A DNA stretch of 64,000 bases from Rhizaria sp. SCN 62-66 (taxonomy: Eukaryota; Rhizaria, unplaced): NCBI GenBank assembly GCA_001724265.1, contig MEDY01000042.1, positions 186,001 through 250,000 on the forward strand, in the 5' to 3' direction. The notes under the pieces are model-generated. The model ran no database searches. It had not been told where the DNA came from and was given only the letters and a program-made list of their open reading frames with translations. Position 1 is the first letter of the stretch. Each line of letters opens with the position of its first letter. Positions 1 through 12,524 of this stretch are shown here, piece after piece. The translations under genes were made by a program, and so were the position numbers.

Positions 1-3000
1 TTGGAATCCCTCTGGAAAAGTCATTGTCAGAGGTGTCGGCTGGTTGCCAATGACAGTGTCACGAGTGACCTGTACGGTAATGTTGTAAGGGAGAACGTCG
101 GGAATATCTGCATTCTGGACGGAAGGCTGTGCTCCCCTGATAACAGTCGTAATATTCGCACTTAGCCGCAGACCACTCACAGCAAAACGAGGCTGCTTGA
201 AGCCCTCACAGGTCAGAGCAAGGTTCGTATTTGTGCCAAGTTCCGGGGTAACACTAGGCTGCACATGAATAGTAGCGTCTGCGCCACTCATTACAATGCT
301 GGAGAAAGGGATGTTGCCATAGCTGGTTTCACAGTCAGATAAACTGTTGACCGAGCTGGCGGCATAAGGAAGAGGGAAGATAAAGTCGAACGTTGTGGTG
401 TTTAAGACAAGCTCTGGTAGAACACTAATCGTGATCAAAACAGTGCTTATGTCCGCAATGTGCGTCGGTGTTGGCACGAAATCAACGGTGAAGACATCTT
501 GACCAAAAGAGTTCTCCCACTTAAACTCCGGTAGCATGGCCAATGCAGTAAAGATAGTCACTGGGCCGTCCTTGCCATATACTGTGAGTGGGCTTGCCGC
601 AGTGGGGCTCGTCGGACCGTTGAGCTTGTCACATTCCACCACTGAGCCCGGGGAGAAGGTGTACGCGCGGACTGCAGGCGTCGACGGCATAGTGAAGGTC
701 AACACTCCGCCGCTGAGTGTAGCCGGCACTGTGATATTCTCATTGGGTCCGCTGGCAACGGGGAGAGACAGCGTGCAGACCGTGACCGGCGATGTCATCA
801 GTGACATCGTCAAGGGCATCTCGTTAACTTCCACGATGTGGCCAGAGTACAGAGAGAATGCCACGCCGGAGATCGTGAGCGTGAACACTGTGGGCTCGAG
901 GGCGTACCGAGGCGCGGCATCAACCGCGGCGTTGACACCAGTAATAACGCTGAGAATGGGAATGTTGTCATCAGCAATGCCGACAAGGCCGCCGTTGGGA
1001 TCAGTCACAGTCACTTCAACAGGCACATTCACGGGGGCGGCTGCGGGGGGGTGAGGAGTAACACCATCGCAAACGATGATGACCTCAGACACAGTTGCAC
1101 CAGACACGCTGGTGTTGACTAAGAAAGTTGTGCTGCCAAGCGGTGTCGCCGTGAGAATTACACCCGGAGTCCCAGAGGTGCAAGAGCCCGTGAAAACCAA
1201 GTCGGGCGCCGTGAGAGTAATAGTATCACCATCGTGGATGCCGCCGCTCGGTGTGACCGTGACTGTAAGCTCGCTCTCCACGTCTTTAACCGGCGTGGTC
1301 AGCTCGGCATCTACGGTCATAGACGCAGACCCAAGCGTATAGTTCGCGTTGGAGGTGAAGGCCAGCACATTGAACTCGTTGTACACGGCAACAGCCGCTG
1401 TTTGTGTCACAGGCACAGCACGCGGGGTGTTGATCTTGCATTCGTAACCGATAGTAGTGAGGGCTACAATGTTAAAACTGACCGATGTAAACAATATGGT
1501 GATTACCAAATCGTCAGATGTTAAGCCCTGGTCCGCTGAAAAGGAGATGGTCACGGGTGATCCTTCGTTGACAGTCATTATGCACTCATGCACATTGGCG
1601 CCCGTGGGAGGGCCGAAGCCAGGCAGGGTCACCTGCAGAAAGTCGCTCGAGAGGAAGACTGTGTTGGCTGTGAACTGACCGGAAAGAGTGACGTTTGCGG
1701 ACTGCGCAGTCGGTGGCGTTAGCGACAACATGCTCCCCGAAACTGAGATTGCGACCACTGGGCCCAGAACAACCGTGGCAGTGTTTGTGATTGGGAAGTC
1801 ATTTGGTGCAAGCACGGTAAAGTTGTGCTTGTAAGGGTCAGTCGCGCCAAGTGCAGACGGGTTGGCAGCTCCTGTACACGAAATCTTGATTGAGGCGCCA
1901 GATGGAGTGCCATAAGTGAACGGTGCACCCACTGACAAGCCGAGTTTGAGACTCGTAAGCGGGTCAATCACAGAATTGGGTGATATTGAGTACTTGCTGC
2001 TAGTGGTGACACTCACAGGATCAATTTGAATACTGTTAGCCCAAACAGAGCAGGTGAAGTTCGGCCAGGCATAGAGCAGGGGCGACTGCAGCACAATCGT
2101 CGAACCAGCCTCTAAAACAACTGGGAACAGTGATACCGTGAAAGAGAAGTCACCGGGGCGCGCACTGTCGCTGCGGTGCCACGAGTCTACCGATGGCGTC
2201 GGCAGAGTCACAGGGGCAGACAGCGTCGGCGGAATAGTGGCGGGACCGACCAGATTGTACGGTGACGCAGTTACGTTGACGGGCTGGTTAAAGAGAGCAA
2301 CATTTGCAGTTTCGGTTGAGGTAATCGACTCAGGAATGTAGATGATGGGGTTGCACACCATACTGAACTGGGGAACAAGTAAACCAAGCGTTGTCGTATC
2401 AGCCGCAAATGTAAAGAGCAGTTGCGTGCTATTGACAATTGTGTACACTGGAGTCATGGCAACTGCATTGATTGTGACACCAAGGTTTGGCGGTACAAGT
2501 GACATAGCGCAGTTTGCAGTCGTGTTCGTCAAAAACTCAACTGCAGGAGGCAGCGTGAGAGAGCCGTTGTAGTGCGACGTTGAGCCGGCCTGCGGTAACG
2601 CAATAGCTGGAACTCTGATCATAAATGTGAAGCCAGTTTGGGTTTCCGGGTAGTTGTTGATTGGCGTAAGCGTTGCCGTCAGCGCGCCATTAATCGGCGG
2701 GGGAACACCAATCGCCGGAAGCTGTGCGAATGCATTGTTCAGCTCGACGTTAGCGCTGTTAAAGGCTACAATAGACATGTTGGTTTGCGGCGCAGCCTGG
2801 AGAGGATTCACAAAGGCCGCGCACTGAAGGAGGCTATTTCCATCACCAAGGCTATAATTATCAGGCGAGTTGCCGCTCAGCGTAACTGTAATTGAGAGCG
2901 CACTCCAGGACACTGTGGCCTGCTGTGTTACAGTCGGGCCATTAGGTAGGATTTTGCCAGTGAAGTTACAGCTCAATGATGTCGCAGCGGACATACCAAC

Positions 3001-6000
3001 GGGGAACTCTCCAATAGTAAACTTGCCGTCAGCGGGCATTATCAGAGTACTGCCGAGGAATTGCACCCCCAGGGTGCTCGTTGCGCCCGTGAGATCGGGA
3101 ACAAGACTCAGGTACACGACAAGTTTACCGATGATCTCGACATCCTCATTCCCCCGACCAACTTCGCGCCCGTTGGAGTCCATTACAATGGCTTCGACTA
3201 ACAACGTTGTTGCAGGTGCGGCAGGCTGGTCTGGCACAACGTCTGTGCAGATGATGGTGACGTTTGAGGGAACGGGATTACTGCCACTGACGATCTTAAT
3301 GCTGGGCGGCAACCCAGCCGGCCCGGAAATGAGTACAGCACCTTGTGTCAGTGTTGAGCACACAGGCGTGAAGGTAAATCCAGGTGCTTCAATCTCGATG
3401 ACGTCGCCATTAGCGAAACCACGCTCCGGTGTGATCACAATCGTCATGTTGCTGGCCACGCCCACACGAGGGTCATCAAGAGTTGCTGCAACAGTAATGA
3501 TATCGCCTTGCAGACTGTAGGTGGCAGTATCCTGCGTGACAAGAACGCCAAACTTGTTGTGAAGCATCATTGTAAGCTCCAGCGGCGACGGCAGCGAGCG
3601 CGGCGTTTTGATATTACAGGCAACGGCAACTGTTGTTAACGCTGTCACGGTTGTGGTCGGTGCTTGAAACATGATCACCGTGATATCGGAGGTCGACGCA
3701 GCTGTGTCAGCACTCACAGTTGAAGGAGATGCCGAGTTAACACTAATGCTGCAGCCTGTCACTGAATTTGTACTGTCTGTTCCAAACTCAGGTAACGAAA
3801 GGGTGATAATATCGCTGTTGAGTAACACACTACTCAACGTGAAATTGATATTTAGATTTGTAATCGTGGACACAGTCGCTGGTGTGAACGTTGCTGTAAA
3901 AGGAGCGGCACTTACAAGCTGAATTACCCCATAACTAATTGTGTACGTTGACGGATTAGTCATATTAGTCATGAACTCGTGGTCAACCGTAACCGCAACA
4001 TAGTGAGTATAAGTAAAACCACTAGGCGGGTTCAGCGCCAAACTGCACGTGATTGTGAGTGTGCTAGCTTTTGGAACCCGTCTGCCAAACGTAATAGTAG
4101 TCTGTGCGTTATTCGCCGAGGTTGAATTTGTTGACGGACTGCTTGTTGTTGAGACTGTGATGTTATTGATCGCCCCGCCAATCATTGAGCTTGCAGTACA
4201 GGTGTAGCCATTGTCAGCGTAAAGCAGAGGCGACGTCACAACAACTGCGTAGCCGACTTCTATAACCAAAGGCAGATTGTTGATGGAGAATATCATGGTG
4301 CTTGGGCGACCGCTGTCATTACGCACCAGCGGGTTTGCGGTCAACAACAACGTGGGCTTCGACAGGCTTGGCGTTGCTAAGGGTGCGGTGCCGCTCATGT
4401 TGTACATCGCCAGTGTCACATTGGTGGGGGTAGTCACCATGTTTACAGCAACCTGACCCACTGTAATTGTAACAGGACCAATCTTAACAATCGGATTACA
4501 GGTAATAACGAACTGAGGAGTCGGGTTGAGTGTGGCGCTCGTTGTGACTGTCAGATTGAATGTAAACAATTTATCAGTCGGAGTGCTGACGTCAACTGGG
4601 GACATAATCACCAGCGCCGATCCAGTAGGTGCAATTTTCACGGTGCACGTTAGAGGCATATGATTGTTGAACGTGAAGCCCGTAGGCAGAGTCAGCGAGC
4701 CCTGGACGGCAGTCGTCCCGCCAACGGTGGGCATTGACGCGAAAACTGGTTCGATTGTGGCAGTAAAGCCAGTGATTGCACCAACGAAATTATTCTCAAG
4801 TACAACGGTGGCAGTCAGCGGACCGTTTATTGTAGATGGTGTAACCAGCTCTGGAAGAGTTGTTGAGGCAGTGTAACGCATGCTGTTGGTTGCGCGCGCA
4901 GTAATATTTGACGTAACGGATATTATGGGACTGGTGACTGATGGGTTGACGTAATACTCACAAACAATCTTGGTGCTAAGATCGGAAAAGTTGTAAGTTG
5001 TATGCCAACCAGGCGGATCTGGAGAAAGCATCGGCAGAGAGTATGAATAAACACCATTCGAATGCGCGACTAACATAGGGCGATTAGTGGCATCTCGGCC
5101 GACAACGTCTTTGCCGGTGAAAACGCAGGAAAAGGGGCTGCCTTCTTGCATGTTGGCGTAAAGCAGACCAAGCGTCACTGCACCACCAGAGTCCGCAGTA
5201 ACCGTGCTACCGATAAATGTAATCGTGAGCGTGCTGTATGCGCCGATAACGTTGGGCAGTAGCGCAGTGTCCACACGGTAAACACCGGTTTCAGCCAATA
5301 TCGTTGTGTACGAGTCTGAGTTCTAACTAATGGGGAGCGTACCAATGTTGCTGACAGCTGCCTTGACCGTCACAGTGTCGCCCACCGCCGCGGGATTCAT
5401 TGCACACGGGCAGAAAACAGTAATGTCCAACAGCGGATTCTGAGCATTGGAACCGACACCAATGCTCCAGGCTTGTCCTGTTGCAGTGAGAGTGACATCT
5501 TGGCTCACCGCGTAACAACCACATCCAGGCGGGTCCTGACTTAGTACACTAATAGGAGTCGTTGTAAATGCAACCACGTTCCCGTTAGTAAATGGAGTCA
5601 GTGGATCCATGTGCATTGCAATTGTAAGACCAGTGCTCGTGCCGGCAACCTTTGAAGTCGGTGTAACAGCGACTGTGAGCGCAGGGGGCGTGACGGGCGG
5701 CGTGAACGAGGCGGTTTTGGTTGCGACAACAACAGTACGGTAGTCCACGAGCGAAAAAACAGCGTCACTCGGGCTTGGCATGCCAGTCGGCATGACAATG
5801 ACGCATTCAATCTTGTACGAGTGCGAAAGTAAACTGTTTGGCTGCAGAAATGTACCAGGAAGAGGCACCGATATCGTGAGCTTGTTCGCAGGAAAACCCG
5901 ATTCCGAGAAGCTGAACATGGCGTTGGACTGCAGCGCATTGTCGAATGTAAGGTTGCAGTGTAGCGGGTCTGATGAGAGCGTAAAACCGTCCAAAACGAC

Positions 6001-7323
6001 CGTGAGCACGTCCCCAGTGTACACATTTCCGTTGATTTGCCCAGATGCCGAGATGACGGACTGGGCGAGCACGTTAGGTGGGGTAAAGGCAACCACCAAC
6101 GTAACGGGAAGAACAGCGATGGAGCCAAAAAACAAGGATCTTGGACTCATAATATACACGTCGTTAGGATCAATGTAGGAGATTGAGTGATTATACTCAA
6201 CGCTGCTAGTAAGTGCAGGTGGATTGAATACGGTTGCACACGTGACGTTGAGTGTAGTTGACGTTAGGATCTGCTGTGCAGTAAGACCAGAGAGCTTGGT
6301 TGTGATGCTCGTGACTGAGTCGACTCCAATGGCTGTCGTACTGACTGTCGCTGTATACGATGGCATTGAAATACTACCCACCATAGTTGTGATGACGTTG
6401 CAAGTTAGTGAGGCGCCCGGGGCAAAGCCTGGGGCAAAGTAAGGGCTCAAAATCATGATCTTATCAAGATGACTGTAGATGTTAACAAAGCGAGAAGATC
6501 GAGAAAGTGAGCGAATGGAAGCAGACTTAATAATTTAGGCATGATACGTTAATATTAGCATTTTACGAAATCTACAGTGCTTATAAGTTTGCAACAGCTA
6601 ACACTTTGGCTTCATCAAAACAGCTGAGTGTGAATCGTACCTCATTCCTTGGTATTGCGCAAATGGCAAGGTAAACGAAATTGTAGCAGGACGTCCACTT
6701 TCTGTGTTCGAAACAATGCCTGTGGCTGATGCCGAGACTTGAAGCGCGTTGCTCGCTGATGCAAATGTGCCTGTACCAGTGTAAACCAGGCTGTTTTGTG
6801 AAGGAGTAATGCGGTGCGCGGTGAGAGTTGCAGCCACGGTGCTTGTGACGCTGATTGCTGGCACAGTCATGCCCGTCTTGCAATATAAAGAGACAGACAC
6901 ACTACCAGGAGGAGCTGAACTTCTGGTCATTTTAAATGTAGCGTTGATTTTGTTGTTCACGATTGGCTGAAACATGACTGAGGGTGCAATGACACTGAAA
7001 AGACTAGAGCTTGCTGTAATGCCACACAACGTTGTGCTGGTAGAGCTGTTAATATAGCGATTGGTAAACACGGCGGTGAACGTGTAGTCACGACTGCTGC
7101 TTGTAGTGGGCCATCCTGATGTTGAAATGACTACTGCGATTGTGAAGCCCGAGTACGTCGTATTAACGTTGCTCCAAGAGGCACCAGTGACGGTGGTGGA
7201 CTGCTGGATAGTCGACGCCAGCGCAACATCGATCGTTAAGAGCAGAAAAAGCACGAGAGCGGCTACAGTGTACCATTGGGCAGTCGGAAATAAGATGTGT
7301 CGCCTTGGGTTAAGCGAGGACAT
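1..7323 (-). CDS. Giant secreted/surface repeat protein, 5' part (3' end outside window)
   Basis: Exon 1 is 7323-6641 and exon 2 runs from 6472 past the left edge. The inferred intron 6473-6640 starts GTACGA and ends CTACAG; it removes an in-frame TAG and TAA and keeps phase. At least 2,384 residues are visible. Residues 1-10 are polar and basic, and a hydrophobic stretch at about 19-35 ending ALAS looks like a signal peptide. The rest is Thr/Ser/Val/Pro-rich beta-type sequence with many Asn glycosylation sequons and regularly spaced Cys, arranged in tandem units of roughly 2.17 kb. No further membrane segment or catalytic motif is seen. I infer an adhesive or cell-coat protein but recognise no named family. 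Codon 611 (5323-5325) is an in-frame TAG, after which the same frame stays open for 1,774 codons to base 1. If TAG were a true stop the product would be 610 residues. The start is the only ATG placing the signal peptide at the N terminus. Confidence 0.72.
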
Positions 7324-8887
7324 CTTAAGGCTTTACTCGAAGCATACATAGTGCACGTGGTCAAGTCAAATGATAATTTCGGATACAAAATCAAGATTCG
7401 TGAGATAAAAAGCAAAATAACGTGCTGCAATAGACTTGTTAATTTAAATACCAGTGATGAATTCTGAATTTCTAGGCAACCTTTAAGATAGATCCTTTGG
7501 GTTTGTACAATTGCTTCAGGTCGCGACCCGACTGGGGTCGACGCGAGAACTCAAGCGTAGATAGCGAGTCAAATGATGCAGACAGAGCTTCGCAAATTTA
7601 GGAAATGATTTGATAACTATGTTGAATTGCTATACTGTTATTCACATCAAAACACAGTTGTTATCACGCTCGATACATACTCTTAAAGTAGCGCTTCGAG
7701 GCGTGCCTAAGCGAAGCAAACTTTTTTTGACCCAGTGTTTTTGCTTGTGCCTGTACCTTATCAAGATTTACGAGTTTAGTCCATGTATCAATCGATATTC
7801 ATATACGGTATTCAAATAACCATAACAAAACACATTCATTTTTTTGATGACCTGACGATAAAACTTTATTACCTGCTCGAATTCAGGCGATTTCTTTCGT
7901 CTTTGGGTGTTAAGGTGTACTTGTGGCTGAGAATTCACCCGCATCTGATTCGCAATGGCTCGATCTACTTCGGAATTGATAGCATAAACGTGATTCGATA
8001 ATAAATTATCTATCTGAAACACACATTCTCTTTTTCTGGCGATTCTCTTTTACCGCTCCGTATCAACTGAACGACTTGAAGAACCCCTTCCGCGGACATC
8101 AATAGCTTGAAGTCATCATCGACAAAGTCCACGACAGTTCTACAAGCAAAGCGACATAAGCGCACACACAATACGAGCACGCACGTGCATTTATACACGG
8201 TATCTTATCTCAATGAACGTGTGATATTGTGCTAAGCTGCAGAACCACACTCCCTCAAAGTTAAGCCACCCTTAGACCCATCGCTCTGGCTCAAGACGAA
8301 CTTGATGGCATGTATCTTTGCACATAAGTTTCAAAACAATGTATCAACTTAGACTTCATATATTCGACGCACAATATATATTAGAATTAACTGACAGCGC
8401 TTTCTGTTGAGCATATCTGTTCCAATACTTCACTTTCGTCGTCAAACGGTCCTGCTCACAGTCTCAAACCAAGGCGTTGAGAGAATAAAGGGTTGCGTCG
8501 AACAATTACTATCTCGACCTGAAACAATAAATAAACGCTGTTTATTGTATATCAAACATGACACAGCGTAAGATCAATTAAATATTTCTCTGCAACACAT
8601 GGATCTATCTTAATCCAACCGACGAACAGCAGCTCTATCTGCTCGCATCACCTATCAAAACGACGTCAAATAACAAATGAAGCATAAATATAGGTTGGAA
8701 AGCAAATGGCAACACATAGTAGTCAGGACATTCATGCAGTTCAGCGCAGATATAGCTCATATACATGAACACTGCGACGCTAACACAGCTCGTCGCCCAA
8801 CCATACAGTAGTGTCTCAGTGTCCACTCTCCAACTTCGAGCCTCCGCACCGCACCAGCATTCAGCGCTAGCGCCAGGCGTGGCTTGC
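7324..8887. other. Intergenic region, AT-rich, no gene seen
   Basis: This 1.56-kb spacer lies between the start of the surface-protein gene and the 3' end of the ferredoxin gene, both on the minus strand. It must hold the surface-gene promoter and the ferredoxin 3' UTR. The short open frames here (for example 7768-8022 and 8010-8198) have no coding-like composition or recognisable motif. The only local structure noticed is an imperfect inverted repeat at 7521-7548, where TCGCGACCC faces GGGTCGACGCGA. I see no tRNA or transposon. Confidence 0.5.
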
Positions 8888-9429
8888 TTACCGCGTGGCG
8901 GGGATGGTGACCTTGGTCCCGTCGGGGATCGCGCTGAACGGCAGCTGGCACGCGAGTCGCGACGTCGGCGTGAGTCCCCAGGCCGTGTCGAGCATGTCGA
9001 GCTCTTCCTCTGTCGGCGGGTGCGACTGTTTGAGCTTCGCGAACAGCGCGTCGTCGAGCACGACGTGGCAGGTGGAGCATGCGAGTTGGCCGTTGCACGT
9101 CGCTTCCATGTCGATGCGGTTCGCGATCGCAACGGTCATCAGCGTGTCGTCTGCGGCGGGGGTCGCGACGGTCACCGAGACGGGCTCGCCGCTCGGCTCG
9201 ACGTACGTCACCGTGCTGCGGATAGCGCGAAAATCAAGCCGGCGGAAAAAAGAAGGTCGATGATTAGATAATATAGTTCGCAGTACATTATTGACATGCG
9301 TTATGTTTGATTTAGAGATGATTATACGCACCTAAAGCGGACGGTGGCGCGGGGGAGCAACGTTGAGACGGCAGTGGCCTTGCTAGCGAGACGGTGCGCA
9401 ACCAAGGTGCTAGAACGAAGAGCAAGCAT
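8888..9429 (-). CDS. Mitochondrial adrenodoxin-type [2Fe-2S] ferredoxin
   Basis: Exon 1 is 9429-9332 and exon 2 is 9215-8888. The 116-bp intron starts GTGCGT and ends CCGCAG, and splicing gives 141 residues. Residues 1 to about 32 are rich in Arg, Ser, Ala and Leu without acids, as in a mitochondrial presequence. The mature part has the adrenodoxin cluster pattern C-x5-C-x2-C (Cys73, Cys79, Cys82) and the fourth ligand Cys122 in the motif RLACQL. Proteins of this class carry single electrons from ferredoxin reductase to iron-sulfur cluster assembly or to mitochondrial P450 and heme A synthesis. Which of these it serves cannot be told from sequence. The ATG at 9429 was chosen because it supplies the presequence and splices in phase. 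The stop is TAA. It is divergent from the PP5 gene across a 758-bp spacer. Confidence 0.9.
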
Positions 9430-10187
9430 CGGGTAGTGCTGGATAAGAACCTTTGCAAGTTGTTGGTCGTGTATGAAACACTCAGTAGTCGGTGAAGTTC
9501 CTTTTAGAGTCTGTGTGAGGTGTAGGGCGTGGTTGGTGAGAGATCAGAGGCGTGGATGGCCGGAGTGAGTCAGTGCAAGGGCAGCGCAAGACTGAAATGA
9601 AGTTGATAAGATAGATGACAAAACACAGCAAGGTAATTTAGTGACCAATTCAGCATAAGCAATGCAAGAGTTGTACTGACGGACTATATCGTGAGATATA
9701 GACCTTGAGAATGTCGTGCGGGAAGTTGCCTCGAGCCCACGGTCACCCCGTTTAAGCTTGAGAATGTGTTCGCCGTCTTATCTTCAAGCCTCATAACCGA
9801 CCCCTTAAGACTGACAGTGTTGCTAGAACAGAGGATCCAAGTCCTAACACACAGTCTTCTACACTATATTTTTCGTTTGATCTTCTACATTGCCACTATG
9901 ACCTCTTGCGCAGCTGACGTGGCACACACGCGACCCGCACCCACCTCTCCAACTGCGGACCTTCGTCTTTCTTCGCCTCAGCCATACCATAAGCGCTGAA
10001 CTTGCCAGTTTTACGAGATTCCTGCTGTGTTTATATAAAAATACTTGTTTGTCTTGGCTATTTTTGACACACGCTTGATTTTAGCTCGTACCGATCACTC
10101 ACTCCGAACCTCCGCTCTCACCCTTCTCTTCACTTGCTCTCTCACCGCCTCACCCCGCTTGCCCCGGCCCCCAGCTCGCGGCTTCCC
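9430..10187. promoter_or_regulatory. Divergent spacer between ferredoxin and PP5 genes
   Basis: The 758-bp region separates two genes transcribed away from each other, so both promoters should lie here. A TATA-like run (TTATATAAAA, 10031-10040) lies about 150 bp before the PP5 start and is followed by a pyrimidine-rich leader. This is a visual match only. No coding exon is supported. Confidence 0.35.
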
Positions 10188-11990
10188 ATGTCGTCCCTTG
10201 ACGAGATCGTGAATGCGCCCTCGCAGCTTTCCCTCGCGCTTGTGGACCCCGACGCGGCGCTGGACCAGGTCGCTGACGAGATCGCCACCCGTTCGGCCTC
10301 GATGACCGTCGAGGAGCGGGCCGCCGCATCTAAGACCTTCCAGGCGGGCGGCAACGACGCGTTCCGCCTCAACAAGATGCACGAGGCTATCTACCGCTAC
10401 TCCGTCGCGCTCGCGTTTGACCCGAGCAACGCTGCGCTCTACTCCAACCGTGCCGCTGCCCATATCAAGATCGAGGAGTACGTCTCTCTCTCGTTGTCGT
10501 TTCTTCGCAATCTACCTTCATTGCAACGAAAACAGTCCTAATTTGACTTTTAATGCCCTGAAAGGACGTCATCTCACTGTTAACACGTGACCTTTACGAA
10601 ATTGCTATTTTCTGTTTTCTTAAATGTTTATCTTACGCAAGTAATCTCCTATTTTGTTTCCCTCTCCATTTTTTTGTGTGACTTCACTTTTGTTTTTGTT
10701 CCTTCACTATTGCACAGGTACGGCTCTGCGCTCAACGACGCCGAGGCCGCGATTGCCGCCGATGAGACGTTTATCAAGGGCCACTACCGCCGCGGTGCGG
10801 CCATGATGGCTCTCGGCCGCTTCGGTGACGCCGTGGGCGCGTTCCGTCGCGTCCTCAAGCTCAAGCCCGGCGATATCGACGGCCAGAAGCGGCTCGCCTT
10901 CTGCAAGCGCGCCGATCTGGAGCAGAAGTTTGCGCAGGCGATCGCGACGGAGCAGACGCGCCACGCCTCCGAGACGATTGACATGACGTCACTAGCGGCC
11001 CCGGAGACCTACAAGGGTCCCGTCATCGATTTCGCGCAGCCGCTGAAGAAACGGTACCCGATCGAGACGGTCAAGGCGATCATGGAGTGGTTTAAGGAGG
11101 AGAAGACGAAGCAGTTCCCGCGCACGTACATCTACGGCATCCTGGTCGACTTCATCTCGATCGTGTCCAAGTACCCGTCTCTCGTGGATGTCGACATCCC
11201 CGAGGATGGTAAGATGACTGTGTGCGGTGACACCCACGGTCAGTACTACGACGTCCTCAAGATCTTCCAGCTCAACGGACTCCCCTCGGAGGAGAACCCT
11301 TACCTCTTCAACGGCGATTTCGTCGACCGCGGCTCGTTTTCGGTCGAGGTCGCGCTCACACTCTTCCTGCTCAAGCTCTCGTTGCCCAACCACGTGCACC
11401 TCACGCGCGGCAACCACGAGAGCATCAACATGAACATGGCCTATGGCTTTAAGGGCGAGGTCCTCGCCAAGGCCGACGAGAAGACGTTCGATCTTTTCAC
11501 CGAGGCCTTTAACTGGCTGCCGATCGCCTACTGCATCGGCAAGAAGGTGCTGGTCCTCCACGGCGGTCTCTTCAACGACGAGGTCACGCTCGACGACATC
11601 CGCAAGGTGCAGCGCTTCCGCCAGCCGCCTGAGTCTGGCATCATGTGCGATGCGCTCTGGTCTGACCCCGGCGCGCGCAACGGCCGCAATCCGCCCCACC
11701 GCGGCTGCGGCGTCGTGTTCGGGCCTGATATCACGAAGAAGTTCTGCGAGGCCAACGGGCTCAAGCTCGTCGTCCGCTCGCACGAGATGAAGCAGGCCGG
11801 GTACTCGGAGGACCACAATAAGCAGTGCGTGACAGTCTTCTCCGCGCCCAACTACTGCGATCAGGGCAACAACATGGGCGCTTTTCTCATCTTTGACGAT
11901 GATTACGACTATAAGGCTGTGCAGTTTACGGCGGCGCCACACCCCAACATCCGTGCGATGGCCTATGCCAACCCCATGATCTACAGCTAA
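10188..11990 (+). CDS. PP5-like serine/threonine protein phosphatase (TPR + PPP catalytic domain)
   Basis: Exons are 10188-10477 and 10718-11990. The 240-bp intron starts GTACGT and ends TTGCACAG after a T-rich tract. The spliced product is 520 residues; animal PP5 is about 500. Three TPR repeats (about residues 45-160) precede a PPP-family metallophosphatase domain. That domain has the metal and catalytic motifs GDTHG (about 266), GDFVDRG (about 295), RGNHES (about 327), RSHE and SAPNYCD (about 472). The intron falls inside the TPR region, and splicing restores the TPR junction EEYGSALNDA. In the family, the TPRs bind the Hsp90 C terminus and block the active site, and release by Hsp90 or lipid switches on dephosphorylation of client kinases and receptors. 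ATG 10188 is the first in-frame ATG; the upstream in-frame extension begins with TTG. The stop is TAA. Confidence 0.96.
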
Positions 11991-12524
11991 ATGCGAAGTT
12001 AGGCCGCTTCTACGAAAAGTTGAGCCGCCTGCGTCAAGCTCAAGACATCAACGGTTATTATGTGGCTGACTTAAGATGTGACTCTGTCTTGTCGCTGCTC
12101 TTGCTATTGTTGCTGCTGTTGCTGTTGTTGCTGTCAGGCCATGTTGAGAGTGCGAGTGTGATGTGATGACTCAAGCGTACTTCGTACGTCATTTAGAGGT
12201 TATGTAGTTAAGCAGTGTATTAATGTCCCAGAAGTTTCTTATTTGCTGCGTACACGCGTTGGTGTTTTGTGATAAGAATCTTACTCTTGATGTAAGGATC
12301 AACGTGTGTACAGTCATCAAAGTTGATTTTCTGATTTGAAGTATTTTTGTGTATGTCAAGTTGTTTCGTTCTTGAATAGTATGTAGCGTTAGATTCGTTC
12401 ATCTATATCCATCTTTATTTTTCAGATATAATTATTAATATAATATAATTTCAACATGTTGTCCCTGGATAATAAAGTGATTGTTGTATTGCTTCTTGTT
12501 TTGTTTAATAGTGCTTGGTAGCGC
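11991..12524. other. Convergent spacer with a TTGCTG-type repeat
   Basis: This spacer lies between the 3' ends of the PP5 and MAPR genes and should contain both 3' UTRs. A degenerate TTGCTG/TTGTTGCTG microsatellite occupies about 12093-12134. The remainder is AT-rich and holds no supportable gene. Confidence 0.5.
12093..12134. repeat. Degenerate (TTGCTG)n microsatellite
   Basis: About seven imperfect copies of a TTGCTG/TTGTTG unit lie in the presumed 3' UTR of the PP5 gene. Confidence 0.7.

Noticed and set aside
536-3922. A series of plus-strand open frames (for example 536-1054, 2870-3520, 3671-3922)
   Set aside because: They are shadows of the minus-strand surface-protein frame, which is open without interruption from 5322 to base 1 and has protein-like repeats and sequons.
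6598-6600. A further in-frame TAG at the end of surface-gene exon 1
   Set aside because: It is followed by an in-frame TAA and lies in a 168-bp AT-rich segment with GTACGA donor and CTACAG acceptor that keeps phase, so an intron explains it and it is not counted as sense UAG.
10992-11942. Long antisense frame opposite the PP5 catalytic domain
   Set aside because: A mirror frame caused by GC-rich codon use; the plus strand has all phosphatase motifs.
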